NCBI RefSeq assembly: GCF_036850765.1
Contig: NC_089493.1
Location: 295,834,349 to 295,898,348, forward strand
Source: Saccopteryx bilineata
Taxonomy: Eukaryota > Chordata > Mammalia > Chiroptera > Emballonuridae
Direction of reading: 5' to 3'
DNA length: 64,000 bases
A model generated the notes under the pieces. That model did not search any database, was not told the origin of the DNA, and saw only the letters and a list, made by a program, of their open reading frames with translations. Position 1 is the stretch's first letter; every line of letters starts with the position of its first letter. A program made the position numbers and the translations under genes. This document shows, piece after piece, positions 46,564 to 58,500 of the stretch.

Positions 46564-49500
46564 CCTCTCCTCTCTAAAACGAATAAATAAAAAAAATAGA
46601 AAAAAAATAAAAAAAATATTAATATTGATTCTGTAGCTTTTGGTACTTTACAACACCTGCAGGTGAAGTGGCTCAGTGGCTCCTCAGGGCTCCTCAATAC
46701 CGGCCCCCCTGTAATCTACTTGAAATGCTATAAATCGTGCTTTTTAATTTTTTTTTATTAATTTTAGAGAGAGGAGAGAGAGAGAGAGGCAGTGGGGGAG
46801 GACCAGGTGTGTGCCTTGACCAAGCAAGCCCAGGGTTTCAAACCAGCGACCTCAGTGTTACAGGTCGACACTATCTACTGCATGCACTATCACAGGTCAG
46901 GCAGAGTTTTTTGTTTGGTGTTTTTTTAAAATTGATTTTGGAGAGAGAGAAACATCAATTTGCTCTTCCACTTATTTATACATTCATTGGTTTATTCCTG
47001 TGTGTGCCCCAACGGGACTGGATCCATACCCCTGGCATGTTGGCATGACATTCTAACCAACTGGAAAAAAAAAGCCAGGGCATTAAAGTTTTTTTATTGA
47101 TTGATTGATTTTAGAGAGAAACACTGATTTGTTGTTCCACTTATTTATGCATTTATTGGTTGACTGTTCCATGTGCCCTGACCGGGGATGTTGCCGAGTT
47201 TGGAGTATAGGGATGATGTTGTAACCAACTGAGCTGCCCAGCTGGGTCATTTGCCCATATTTTTAAGGGAAAAGGCCCAGGCTGTATGTTACAGTCAATG
47301 GTAAGAGGAGCTATTCTCTGTTGCCGACTTAACATTTGCTGATGTACTGATTGTTTCAGACAGGTCTGCTTAAGTCTCATGCTTATCCCAAGAGGAAGGT
47401 CCTGTCTCCCTGACTTTTCTAGTGGAGGACCGAGCTCAAGAGCCCAAGGATGTGGGAGTAATATAATAAGAGGCGGAGTTAGTGGTCTGCGTCCTGAAAA
47501 GGGGCAAGTGGATTGTGGGTCTTCAGAGGATGAAGAGACAGCTTCTGTTTTCTGGGGTGGGAGAAAAAAGATCAAGGACAACTTCTCTTTTTTTTTTAAT
47601 AATCAATTTTTTTTCAAGGGTATCTTTATGAAGAAGGGGTATTTGACTTGGGGTGCGAAGGGTGGATAGGAGTTTGAGAGGTGGAGCATAGGGGAGGAGC
47701 TCTAAGGAGGAAAAGGGGGAGGGGTATGTGGAAATTGATCCATTTCTTCTCTTTCCTTTGTCCCCTCCTTTTGCACTTAGAGTGAAGTCCGTGGGTGGGA
47801 AGGTTGGGGACGACTTGTCCTTTGAGTCTCACTGTCGAGCTGAGGAGACAACGTGACTTCCACATGACATGAATGTGACCACAGTCAGGAAAAGTTAAAC
47901 TCCTGCTGGCCACTGAGTCTTAAGTCATCAGAAGGGGGAGAATTAGTAGGGGCTGGAAGAGTGGTGGAGTCATCAGAAGGGAGGAGAATTAGTAGGGGCT
48001 GGAAGAGTGGTGGAGTCATCAGAAGGGAGGAGAATTAGTAGGGGCTGGAAGAGTGGTGGAGTCATCAGAAGGGGGAGAATTAGTAGGGGCTGGAAGAGTG
48101 GTGGAGTCATCAGAAGGGGGAGAATTAGTAGGGCTGGAAGAGTGGTGGAGTCATCAGAAGGGAGGAGAATTAGTAGGGGCTGGAAGAGTGGTGGAGTCAT
48201 CAGAAGGGGGAGAATTAGTAGGGGCTGGAAGAGTGGTGGAGTCATCAGAAGGGGGAGAATTAGTAGGGGCTGGAAGAGTGGTGGAGTCATCAGAAGGGGG
48301 AGAATTAGTAGGGGCTGGAAGAGTGGTGGAGGTTTCGGGAGAGGTTTTGAGGGAGGAGGTGGAAGTGAAGGTTGTCCTTGACCATCTGAATCGTCGGAAG
48401 TCTGACCCTGGGAATTGGCCTGTTTGCAGAGTTTGGAAGCTTCTCTGTCAGGACCAGTAAGATATCACGGAGAGGCCAGCGGGCTGGACGGTCTGGGCAG
48501 CAGGGAGGAGGGGCCTCATCTGTGAGAGATTGTGGCCTGGGTCCCTCGGGGGGTGAGCATCCTTGCTGGGCCGCTGGACAGGCTTGCTGGACAGGCTTTC
48601 TTGGCAGGAGCAGTGTGGGAAGAGGGGAAGAAGCTGCCACTGTCCAGCCCCAGGACAGACAGCTCCAACCCCCATATTCCAGGGGGGCTGCGCACTGTCC
48701 CTCCTTCAGCAGACCGTTCTCTCGTGTCAGGCTTCTGACGACGTCCCCTGCCCCAGGTGTCCCCTGCCCCTGCTGTCCCCTGATGCCCTTCGATGCTCAG
48801 TATCCTCAGATTTTGTCCCAATACGAATGTTCCGGCGGGGGCCCTGTCCTGGTTGGATCTGGGTCCCTGGGAGTGTACGGTAGCAGAGAGACCGCATTGT
48901 GAGGACTGAGGGCGAGGAGATGTCCTCTGGTCAGATCGGACAAGCCGCCAACACACAGCGAAGCCTCTTGCACAGGTCAGCTAGGGTTTCAGTAAGCTGA
49001 GGCTTACATGTAGGGGTGTTTCTTTTGAGGAGACGGTGGGGGGACCAAGTGGAGCTGCCGAGAGCCTTGGTTTGTTCTGGGCTTCCTGTCACATGGCTAA
49101 GAAACGGAGGAGCAGCTCACAGGTGCCGGCCCCTGTGTGTCTCATCGCAGGGCCACAAGGGGGCCCTGCCGGACGAGGGGGGAGGTCCATGTGGGCGAAC
49201 CCCTGCCCCAGAAACGGAACCCCTTTCAGGGCCATCGTTTGTCAGCTGATGTGCTTGTCCGGTCAGCAGGTGCTCATTTAGGCTGTATCACGGGCCAGCT
49301 GTGGTCCTGTCCCTCCGACCCTCTGCGCGCTGGGTCTGATCCCCTCGAGGTGCGGTGGAGCCCTCGGCAGGCATACTGATGTTGGGGGGAAGAGGCATAT
49401 GTTTCTTTTCTTATGCTTTCTTTTTTTTTTTAAGATTTTATTTATTGACTTGAGAGAGAGAGGGAAGGGGGGGGGGATACAGGAAGCATCAGCTCGTCAT

Positions 49501-52500
49501 AGTTGCTTCTCATATCTGCCTTGACCAGATAATCTCGGAGTTTCCAACCAGCAACCTCAGCGTTCCAGGTCAGTGTTTCATCCACTGCACCACTTCAGGC
49601 CAGGCTAATTTTATTTATTTTTTATTTACTTGACAGATAAAGCCACAGACCCCAGCCTGTCAGAACAGGATTGGTCAGCTATCCAGAATTTCTGTGACCA
49701 GGTGAACACCGATCCCAATGGGTAAGGTGACCTTCCTGCTTGACTCTGAGGCCCCTCAGACTAGGTGCAGGCCAATCTGTCTCGGGCCTGTTTACACAAG
49801 TAGGCGTTCTTTCTTTTTTTTCTCTCTCCATGATCTAAGAACATTATTTTTCTAGAAAGAGCAAATTCACGGCTTTTTAAAAAACAAAATAGTCAGTTTG
49901 TCATTGGCAATTTTTTTAAATTTTTGCCTGACCTGTGGTGGCTCAGTGGGTAGCGCGTCTATCTGGAACACTGAGGTCTCCGGCTTGACACCAAGGTCAC
50001 TGGTTCGATTCCTGGTCAAGGCACATATGAGAAGCAATCAGTGACAACTGAGTGGAGCAATGAATTGATGCTTCTCTCTCTCCCTCTCTCCCCCTTCCTC
50101 TCTCCCTCTCTTCCTCCTCTCCCTTCCTCTCTCCCTCTCTTCCTCTCTCCTCTCCCTTCCTCTCTCCTCTCCCTTCCTCTCTCCTCTCCCTTCCTCTCTC
50201 CTCTCCCTTCCTCTCTCCCTCTCTTCCTCTCTCCTCTCCCTTCCTCTCTCCTCTCCCTTCCTCTCTCCCTCTCTTCCTCTCTCCTCTCCCTTCCACTCTC
50301 CCTCTCTCCTCCCCCTTTCTCTCTCTAAATAAGTAAAAATTTTAAATAGTATTATGAAACACTCATACTCAGGAGACCTGAGTATTAGGGTTAGAAGGTA
50401 GCATTGTAAACGACATCAGTGTATTGTTCATAATTTAAATGTAACTACGTTAGAAGAGGCAGGAAAAGGGCAAGATTGTGTTGAATTCTGTTTCCAAAGC
50501 ATCTGGATGGGACCTGAAACATCCAGATGTTTAATCTGCGTATTACTGACCGTTTGGCAATGGAAATGGGAGGAAGGTTTGACCACCCTGTTCACTCTGG
50601 TGTTTCTCAGACCTCAGACAGGGTCTGGGCTGCTCACCGTAGGCCTGGGCCTGACTGCGCGGCTCAGAGCGGTCGGGGTGGGAGGGCTGGGGAGGGACTG
50701 CGCCCTGGACAGCAGTGGCTGCCGGGAGGGTGACTTGTGTGTGAGCTGCGTGCTCTCACGCTCCGCCTCTGCTGTGGCCCGCACGCTCCCGGGCGGGAGG
50801 TGACTTGGTGGTGCACGCTCAGGCAGACCGGGTAGCTTGTCCCTGGACGCCCAGAGTCCACGTGTCTTTGTTTTCTCTTAGCCCAACCCATGCGCCCTGG
50901 CTGCTGGCGCACAAGATCCAGTCCCCACAGGAGAGAGAGGCTCTGTACGCCTTACTGGTGAGTCTGGCCCTCAGTCTCAGCTCTCCTGTCCTGCCGCAGA
51001 GGAAGCTGGGCTGCGGTCCTGGTCGGGGGTGTGTGGGGGGGTGCGGAGGCCCTGTGGCCGGCGCCCTGGCCTTGCCCTGGCCTCTCCCGGGTCTGACTCT
51101 AGAGAGCGGCTCCAAGCCTGCTAAGGTGTTAGTTCCTTCTGCTCCTTATAAGGCAGGGCCTTATATATAGGTGCCTGCGGGCCGGGCTGCTGATGTGAGG
51201 AAAGAGCTGCCCGGGCCGCCAGGAGCCCAGAGAGCACGCGGGGCGGTGGGGGCTGCTGGGTGGACCGCAGGCCGCTGCCACCTGAGTGCAGGCCCCTTGT
51301 CACCAGCACTTCCTGGTTTTCAAGAGAAACCACAAATCCAGATTGTTATATGCATTCTCTTTATGTCTGTGACTAATCTGAAATGGTGCACAGTCATGTG
51401 GGCCGGAGAAAGCGCGGGTGAGCCCCACCGTGTGTGTGTGTGGGGGGGCTCAGCAGCCCATGGCCTCATGGACTGTGTGTGGGGGGGGCTCAGCAGCCCA
51501 TGGCCTCACGGGCTGTGTGTGGGGGGCTCAGCAGCCCATGGCCTCACGGGCTGTGTGTGGGGGGGGCTCAGCAGCCCATGGCCTCACGGGCTGTGTGTGT
51601 GGGGGGCTCAGCAGCCCATGGCCTCACGGGCTGTGTGTGTGGGGGGCTCAGCAGCCCATGGCCTCACGGGCTGTGTGTGTGTGGGGCTCAGCAGCCCATG
51701 GCCTCACGGGCTGTGTGTGTGAGGGGCTCAGCAGCCCATGGCCTCACGGGCTGTGTGTGTGAGGGGCTCAGCAGCCCATGGCCTCACGGGCTGTGTGTGT
51801 GAGGGGCTCAGCAGCCCATGGCCTCACGGGCTGGTCATTGTCGCTGAGCGGGGCGTTTCACTGGCCAAGTCCTGTCCTCGAGGGCGGGGTGACCTCAGGG
51901 CAACCCCCCAGCTGTTTGCTGGGCCTGGACCTGCCAGCGACAGCCAGAGCAAATAGGTGCTTCTTAAAAAACAACCTGGGAAGGTCTCCCTTCCTCTGAA
52001 GCTGCAGTGTCAGGTCACCATCGTGCCGAGCAGACACCAGTGCTGGCTCCAGCAGGTGCTCGTCAGCCTTGTGTGGTCCTGCAGCAGGTGACCTTCTCCT
52101 TCTCCTGGGTCCTGTGTCCCTGCAGGTGCTGGAGACGTGCGTGAACCACTGCGGGGAGAAGTTCCACAGCGAGGTGGCCAAGTTCCGCTTCCTCAACGAA
52201 CTGATCAAGGTGTTGTCCCCGAAGGTGCGTGCTGTGGCCCAGCCTGTGGGCTCCGGCCCGGCCCGGTCCCAGAGGGGGGCCTGTGTGCCTGGGGAAGCGG
52301 TCCCCTCCAGGGGGTGGGGTCACCTGCGAGCCCGGTCCAGTGAGGAGCTGTGGCGTAGGCACAGATCCCTGGAGGGACAGCGGAGGGGCCAGGTGCGGCT
52401 CTGCCGGGTGGGCACGGATCCCTGGAGGGACAGCGGAGGGGCCAGGGGCGGCTCTGCCGGGTGGGCACAGATCCCTGGAGGGACCGCGGAGGGGCCAGGG

Positions 52501-55500
52501 GCGGCTCTGCCCGGTGGGCACGGATCCCTGGAGGGACAGCGGAGGGGCCAGGGGCGGCTCTGCCGGGTGGGCACAGATCCCTGGAGGGACCGCGGAGGGG
52601 CCAGGGGCGGCTCTGCCGGGTGGGCACAGATCCCTGGAGGGACCGCGGAGGGGCCAGGGGCGGCTCTGCCGGGTGGGCACAGATCCCTGGAGGGACCGCG
52701 GAGGGGCCAGGGGCGGCTCTGCCGGGTGGGCACAGATCCCTGGAGGGACAGCGGAGGGGCCAGGGGCGGCTCTGCCGGGTGGGCACAGATCCCTGGAGGG
52801 ACCGCAGAGGGGCCAGGGGCGGCTCTGCCCGGTGGGCACGGATCCCTGGAGGGACAGCGGAGGGGCCAGGGGCGGCTCTGCCGGGTGGGCACGGATCCCT
52901 GGAGGGACCGCGGAGGGGCCAGGGGCGGCTCTGCCGGGTGGGCACGGATCCCTGGAGGGACCGCGGAGGGGCCAGGGGCGGCTCTGCCGGGTGGGCACGG
53001 ATCCCTGGAGGGACCGCGGAGGGGCCAGGGGCGGCTCTGCCGAGTGGGCACAGATCCCTGGAGGGACCGCGGAGGGGCCAGGGGCGGCTCTGCCGGGTGG
53101 GCACAGATCCCTGGAGGGACGGCGGAGGGGCCAGGGGCGGCTCTGCCGGGTGGGCACAGATCCCTGGAGGGACGGTGGAGGGGCCAGGGGCGGCTCTGCC
53201 GGGTGGGCACGGATCCCTGGAGGGACAGCGGAGAGGCCAGGGGCGGCTCTGCCCGGTGGGCATGGATCCCTGGAGGGACAGCGGAGGGGCCAGGGGCGGC
53301 TCTGCCGGGTGGGTGCAGACCCTTGGAGGGACAGCGGAGGGGCCAGGGGCGGCTCTGCCCGGTGGGCGCAGATCCCTGATCCCTGGGAGGGACGGCACAG
53401 GGGCCAGGTGTGGCTCTGCCGGGTGGGCACAGATCCCTGGGAGGGACGGCGGAGGGGCCAGGGGCGGCTCTGCCCGGTGGGCACAGATCCCTGGAGGGAC
53501 AGTGGAAGGGCCAAGTACGGCTCTGCTGGGTGGGCACAGATCCCTGGGAGGGACAGCGGAGGGGCCAGGTGCGGCTCTGGGTTCAGAGCGCTTCTCACAT
53601 CATCCTGGGCAGCGTCCTCCTGGTGCTGGTCTTAGTGCTGCCGAGCTTGGGAAACGACACGGTGGCACCTGGGCTGCTTCGCACGGCAGCTGTCTGGTCC
53701 CTGCAGTGTGCCCCGGTGTCATCAGGTTCGTGTCCGGGACTCTCGTGCCCAGGCTGCGCCTGGTTGAAACGACAGCCGCGGGTGTCTGCTCTCCTGCCTG
53801 ACCCACTACCAATTTGGGGGTTCCCATGGCTGCTCCACAGGGTTCCGTTGTTCACGAGAAGGACTCGGAGGACAGAGGAGAGCGCTGTGCTGAGTGTGAT
53901 TATAGAGGCCGAGAGTGGGAGACACACGTGGGCCTCGGCCTTGGGGGAGGCGAGCGGAGCTGCGGGCCTTTCCTTGCGGAATCCAGGCACGCCGAATCCC
54001 GGCACATCCGGTGTTCAGCCGGGAAGCTCTGTGAGCCTTGCGTCAGGGTTGTGACCAGAAGTTCTCATCTGTCAGCGTGACTAAGTTAGTGGCCATGTGA
54101 TTGAGCTCACTCTCGGCCCCGTATCTGCTGCGGGTCCAACAAGGCTGAGAGTCCCAACCCTCCAGCCACGTGGTTGGAATTTCTGGCATAGTCAGCCCCT
54201 CTGTTGAAACTAAGTGCCCACCCTGAGTGGTCCACTCAGCCTCAGATGTGGTCAGGGGTCATTGTGAATAACAGAGGTCCTGTGACTTGGGAAAGCCCCA
54301 GGGGTTCTGAAACTGCCAGGAACTGGAGACAGAGACCCAGCCTGTTCTGTTATTCCACAAAAACCCGGGAGTGTCCGCAGTGCTCTGAGGTGGGCCGGGG
54401 TGTGGTGGCCGGTCGTCTCGGCTGTTCTGGAGACCGACTCTGGAAACCCAGGACGAGCCCTCCGGCCTGTGCCGGGTGGCTGACCCCTCGCTGTGTCTCG
54501 GCTGTCCGCCTGCCGGGTTCGCTCGCCTCGCCTCGCCGGGCCCCGCCCGCGGTCTCTGTCGCAGTGCCGCGGGCTGCGCGCTCCACCGGGTCCTGCCCGC
54601 TCTGTGACTCTCCGTCCTGCTGTTTTTCAGTACCTCGGGTCCTGGACCACGGAGAGAGTGAAAGGAAGGGTCATTGAGATCCTCTTCAGTTGGACGGTCT
54701 GGTTCCCAGAAGACATTAAGATCCGAGACGCCTACCAGATGCTGAAGAAGCAAGGTCTGTCGCCGCCGCCACGCCGCGTCCCCCTCGCTGCGTCCCCCTC
54801 GCCGGGTCCCCCTCGCTGCGTCCCCCTCGCCGGGTCCCCCTCGCTGCGTCCCTCGCCGTGCTGCCTCCGTGTCCGTCCCTCGTGTGCGCTGTGATTCTCT
54901 GGAGGAGACTGGGCAGTGGGGACCCAGGCGAGTCGTCTTCAGTGTCCGGAACGGGGGACACCTTCCTTTCGGCAGCGGAAGCTGAGCTGGGCTGAGGTGT
55001 CCTTGCTGCAGGACGGCACTGCCCCAGGCGTCCGGCTCCTCCGATGTGGGTGTGGGTGTGGGTGCCGGCCTGTCCGGGTCGGGGCTGGCTGACTGGTGTC
55101 TCAGTGTCTCCTCCCCTCCTAGCGTGAGGTCTGCCTTTCCTGCGTGTGGCAGGGAGGGCCCAGTCCCTGTCCTGTCCTGACAGCGGGGGCCCTTAGCCCT
55201 CGTTCCTCGTCTCTGCTCTGACTGGGCAGGCAGTGTGTCCCTGGTCTCCGGAGAGAGACAGATGGAGAGACAGAGACACAGATGCCGACAGCACTGGAGG
55301 CGAGGCCTGGACCCAGAGGGTCTGCACTGTCCTGCACAGTTGTGAACGTGGACGCTGTCCGAGCCTTTCTGTGTCCTGTGCGGAAGCTGGGTCGGCCTCC
55401 CTTCCCCTTGGGCTCTGCAGAGGGAGGGACTGGGGCCAGGGTGGACTGTCTCCCCGTCATGGCACTTGGTGTTTCTGGAGTGTCAGGAACCCCGCTGTGC

Positions 55501-58500
55501 TCTGTGCCCTGGGAGGTGGGTACCTGTGTGAGAGGGTCGGGGTCTTCCTGGCTCAGAGGCTGTGGGCTGCTGGCCGCCGACTCCGGCTCCGCTCTGACAG
55601 GTGGCCCTGAGCGGGCGTCTGTGCTGGTCCCGGGTGCTCTGGGCGAGGATGGCGAGCGTGCCCTGGGTGTGCCCATGAAGGCCGTGGGCAGTGTTTCCCA
55701 GCTGGACGTCAGGCGCCAGGGTTTATGCGGGACCCTGTGATGTCAGTGGTGCCCGGATCAGCATCTTCACTTGGTGAATTGCGTGTTTCAGGAATCATAA
55801 AGCAGGACCCTAAGCTGCCCGTGGATAAGATCTTGCCCCCACCTTCTCCCTGGCCCAAGAGCTCCATCTTTGATGCCGACGAAGAAAAGTCAAAGGTGAG
55901 GAGCTCTTCCCAGACCTGGCGGCCTCCCTGGAGTCTGTTCAGGCCCTTCTCCTGGGGATGCCGTCAGGCGTCCCTGCCATGTCTGCTGGGCCCTGAACCC
56001 CCGTGTGGGAGAAGGCGGTAAAGGGGTGAATGGGTCCTCTGGAGCGAGTTTTCACGAGCGGGCGGCGTGGGTCTGGGAGTTCTCTGCGGTGTGGACGGTC
56101 GCCCGGTGTGTGCAGTACCAGGGGAGACGGAGGAGAGGAGGCAGTTCACCCTGTGTCAGCTCAGGTCTGCCCGGTGTGTGCAGTACCAGGGGAGACGGTG
56201 GAGAGGAGGCCGTTCACCATGTGTCAGCTCAGGTCTGCCCGGTGTGTGTAGTACCAGGGGAGACGGTGGAGAGGAGGCAGTTCACCCTGTGTCAGCTCAG
56301 GTCTGCCCGTGCCGGCGAGCCTGCCCCCACGCCTGCCCCTCCTCCTGCTGCCTCCCAGAACCTTCCCTCAGGAAGGAGAAGGAAGGAAGGAAGGAAGGTG
56401 GTTAAACTCGGCCGAGACCAGGTAGCCAGGGCATCAGTGGTGGCCATGCTTCCGGTCCCTCCTGGTCTGGGTCACTCAGAGGGTCCGGCCGGCGCAGTGT
56501 ACCAGGCAGGCCTCCGGCTGTATGTGGCCTGCCGTCCACTAAGCTCTGCCCCCTTGGACGCTGGTGCTCCCTGGCTGGGCAGCCCTGCGGGCAGGCGGGC
56601 AGGGCTGTGCTGGGTCTTGGCCTGCCTGTCTCTTGGCTCCTCTCCTGCGAGGTCCTTACAGTTGCCGAGGGTGGGAGGAGCAGGGAGGGGTCAGGGCATG
56701 GACTTCTGAGAAAGATGGGGTCCTGAGTCACTCGGGAGAGCTGCTGACACCCTCAGGGGCTTCCGCGCCATCCAGGTGCTCTGTGGGCACCGGAGTCAAG
56801 AGAACAAGACCGCGAAGGTCTGCCCGCCGTAGTCCGGGGTCCGGACACCTCGGCTCCGACACCTGGACGGGTGCTTTTCTGTGGGACTGACCTGTGCCCT
56901 GTGCAGTGGTCACCCCTGGCCTCGACCCACGAGATGCCAGCAGCATCCCCAGTGTGACAACCAGTGTCTCCAGGCTTCCCCAGATGTCCCCTGGGGGACA
57001 TCGTCCCCACCTCCTTGCTCCACTGAAACCAGTGGTCAGACGGTGGCAGGACTTCCATAACCTGTGATTGTGCGGATTCGCTCAGATAACGCATTTGGCT
57101 GCACGAGCTCTTACTGTTGGTGTGAACTCTCCTATCACTGCCGCCACCGACTGTCCCTTTGACCCCGAAGGGGCGGGTGTCACCTGCTCTTCTTGCTCCC
57201 CCAGCTTCTGACCAGGCTTCTGAGGAGCAGCCACCCTGAGGACCTGCAGGCCGCCAACCGCCTCATCAAGAGTTTGGTCAGGGAGGTGGGTGTTTTCCAC
57301 GAGTTTCTGCAGAGCCGGCCTTGGACAGGGCCTGCACTGTGTGCGTGTGCGTGTGTGCGCGTGTGCGTGCGTGCGTGTGTGTGTGTGTGCATGTGTGCGC
57401 GCGTGCGTGTGTGTGTGTGTGTGCGTGTGTGCGCGTGTGCGTGCGTGCGTGCGTGTGTGTGTGCATGTGTGCGCGCGTGCGTGTGTGTGTGTGTGTGTGC
57501 GTGCGTGCGTGTGTGTGTGTGTGTGTGTACATACCTACATACAGCTATCCAGGGGAGGGAGGTGACCTCCCGGTCTGAGCGGGGGAACAGCTGTGGGCTC
57601 GTTGAGGGCAGCGGGCAGCGGGTGGTGACCGGAAGCAGGGAGCACGCTGTGTGCTGTCTAAGTACTTGCGTCCAGGAGCACAGAGCATCGCACTTCCTGT
57701 CCCGCTGACAGTCCTGTGGACGGTGTCCGGGTTGGGAGTCTGGTTTCCAGAGGGTTGAGGCTGGTGGACAGAGCCATGGGTCGCCTCGCCCCTGCTGCAG
57801 TCTTGCCCGGGATCCTGGGCTCTGAGGACGGGCCTCCCTGCTGAGCAAGCACGCCCTCGGGCAGTGCGGCGACTGCTCAGCGCGCCGCCCGTGCTCAGGC
57901 CTTGTCCTGGGCTGTGCGCCCTCACCGCCCCCTCCCCCCAGGAGCAGGAGAAGTCGGAGAAGGTGTCCCGGAGGGTCAGCGCCGTGGAGGAGGTGCGGAG
58001 CCACGTGAAGGCGCTGCAGGAGATGCTGGGCCGCTACCAGCGGCCGGGCCAGGCGCCCCCGGACCAGGAGGCCCTGCAGGTATGCGCCGTCCCCGCTCTG
58101 AGCGGGCAGCCGGCAGGGGGGTCGGGACTCGGAGGGGCTGTGTGACCCCCACACGGGACGGGAGGCACTGACCTGTTTCCTGTGTGTGCACGTGTCCGTC
58201 TGCGGCGGAGTCCCTCATCATCTCCCTCTCTGCCCCGTCTTCTCACGGTCTTGACTGTCCTTTGAAGCAAAAGGGTGTTTTTGTCTTGAAGCAAAAGGTT
58301 TTAATTTTGAAGTTCGATCTGCCTGGTTTTTTCCTTTGCTGTTGGTGCTCTGGTGTTGCTGCTGCTGTGGCGAGGCCGGCTGGGCGGGACTGAGATGCCC
58401 GCGTCGGCCGCTCTGTCTCCCCGGAGCGCTGCCCCGCCTCCCCGCGCAGGCTGGGTCCTGCTTCTCTGCGTTCCGGTTTCCCTGCGCAGGACGAACCCCT

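Noticed and set aside
47924..48332. Regularly spaced GTCATCAGAAGG motifs as a CRISPR or iteron array
   Set aside because: Unit and intervening sequence are equally conserved, so this is a simple minisatellite.
52063..53801. Open frames of 400-511 codons on both strands
   Set aside because: They all lie in the 53-bp minisatellite. 53 is not a multiple of three, so every frame is a cyclic copy of the same sequence; no start context, domain or splice logic supports a protein.
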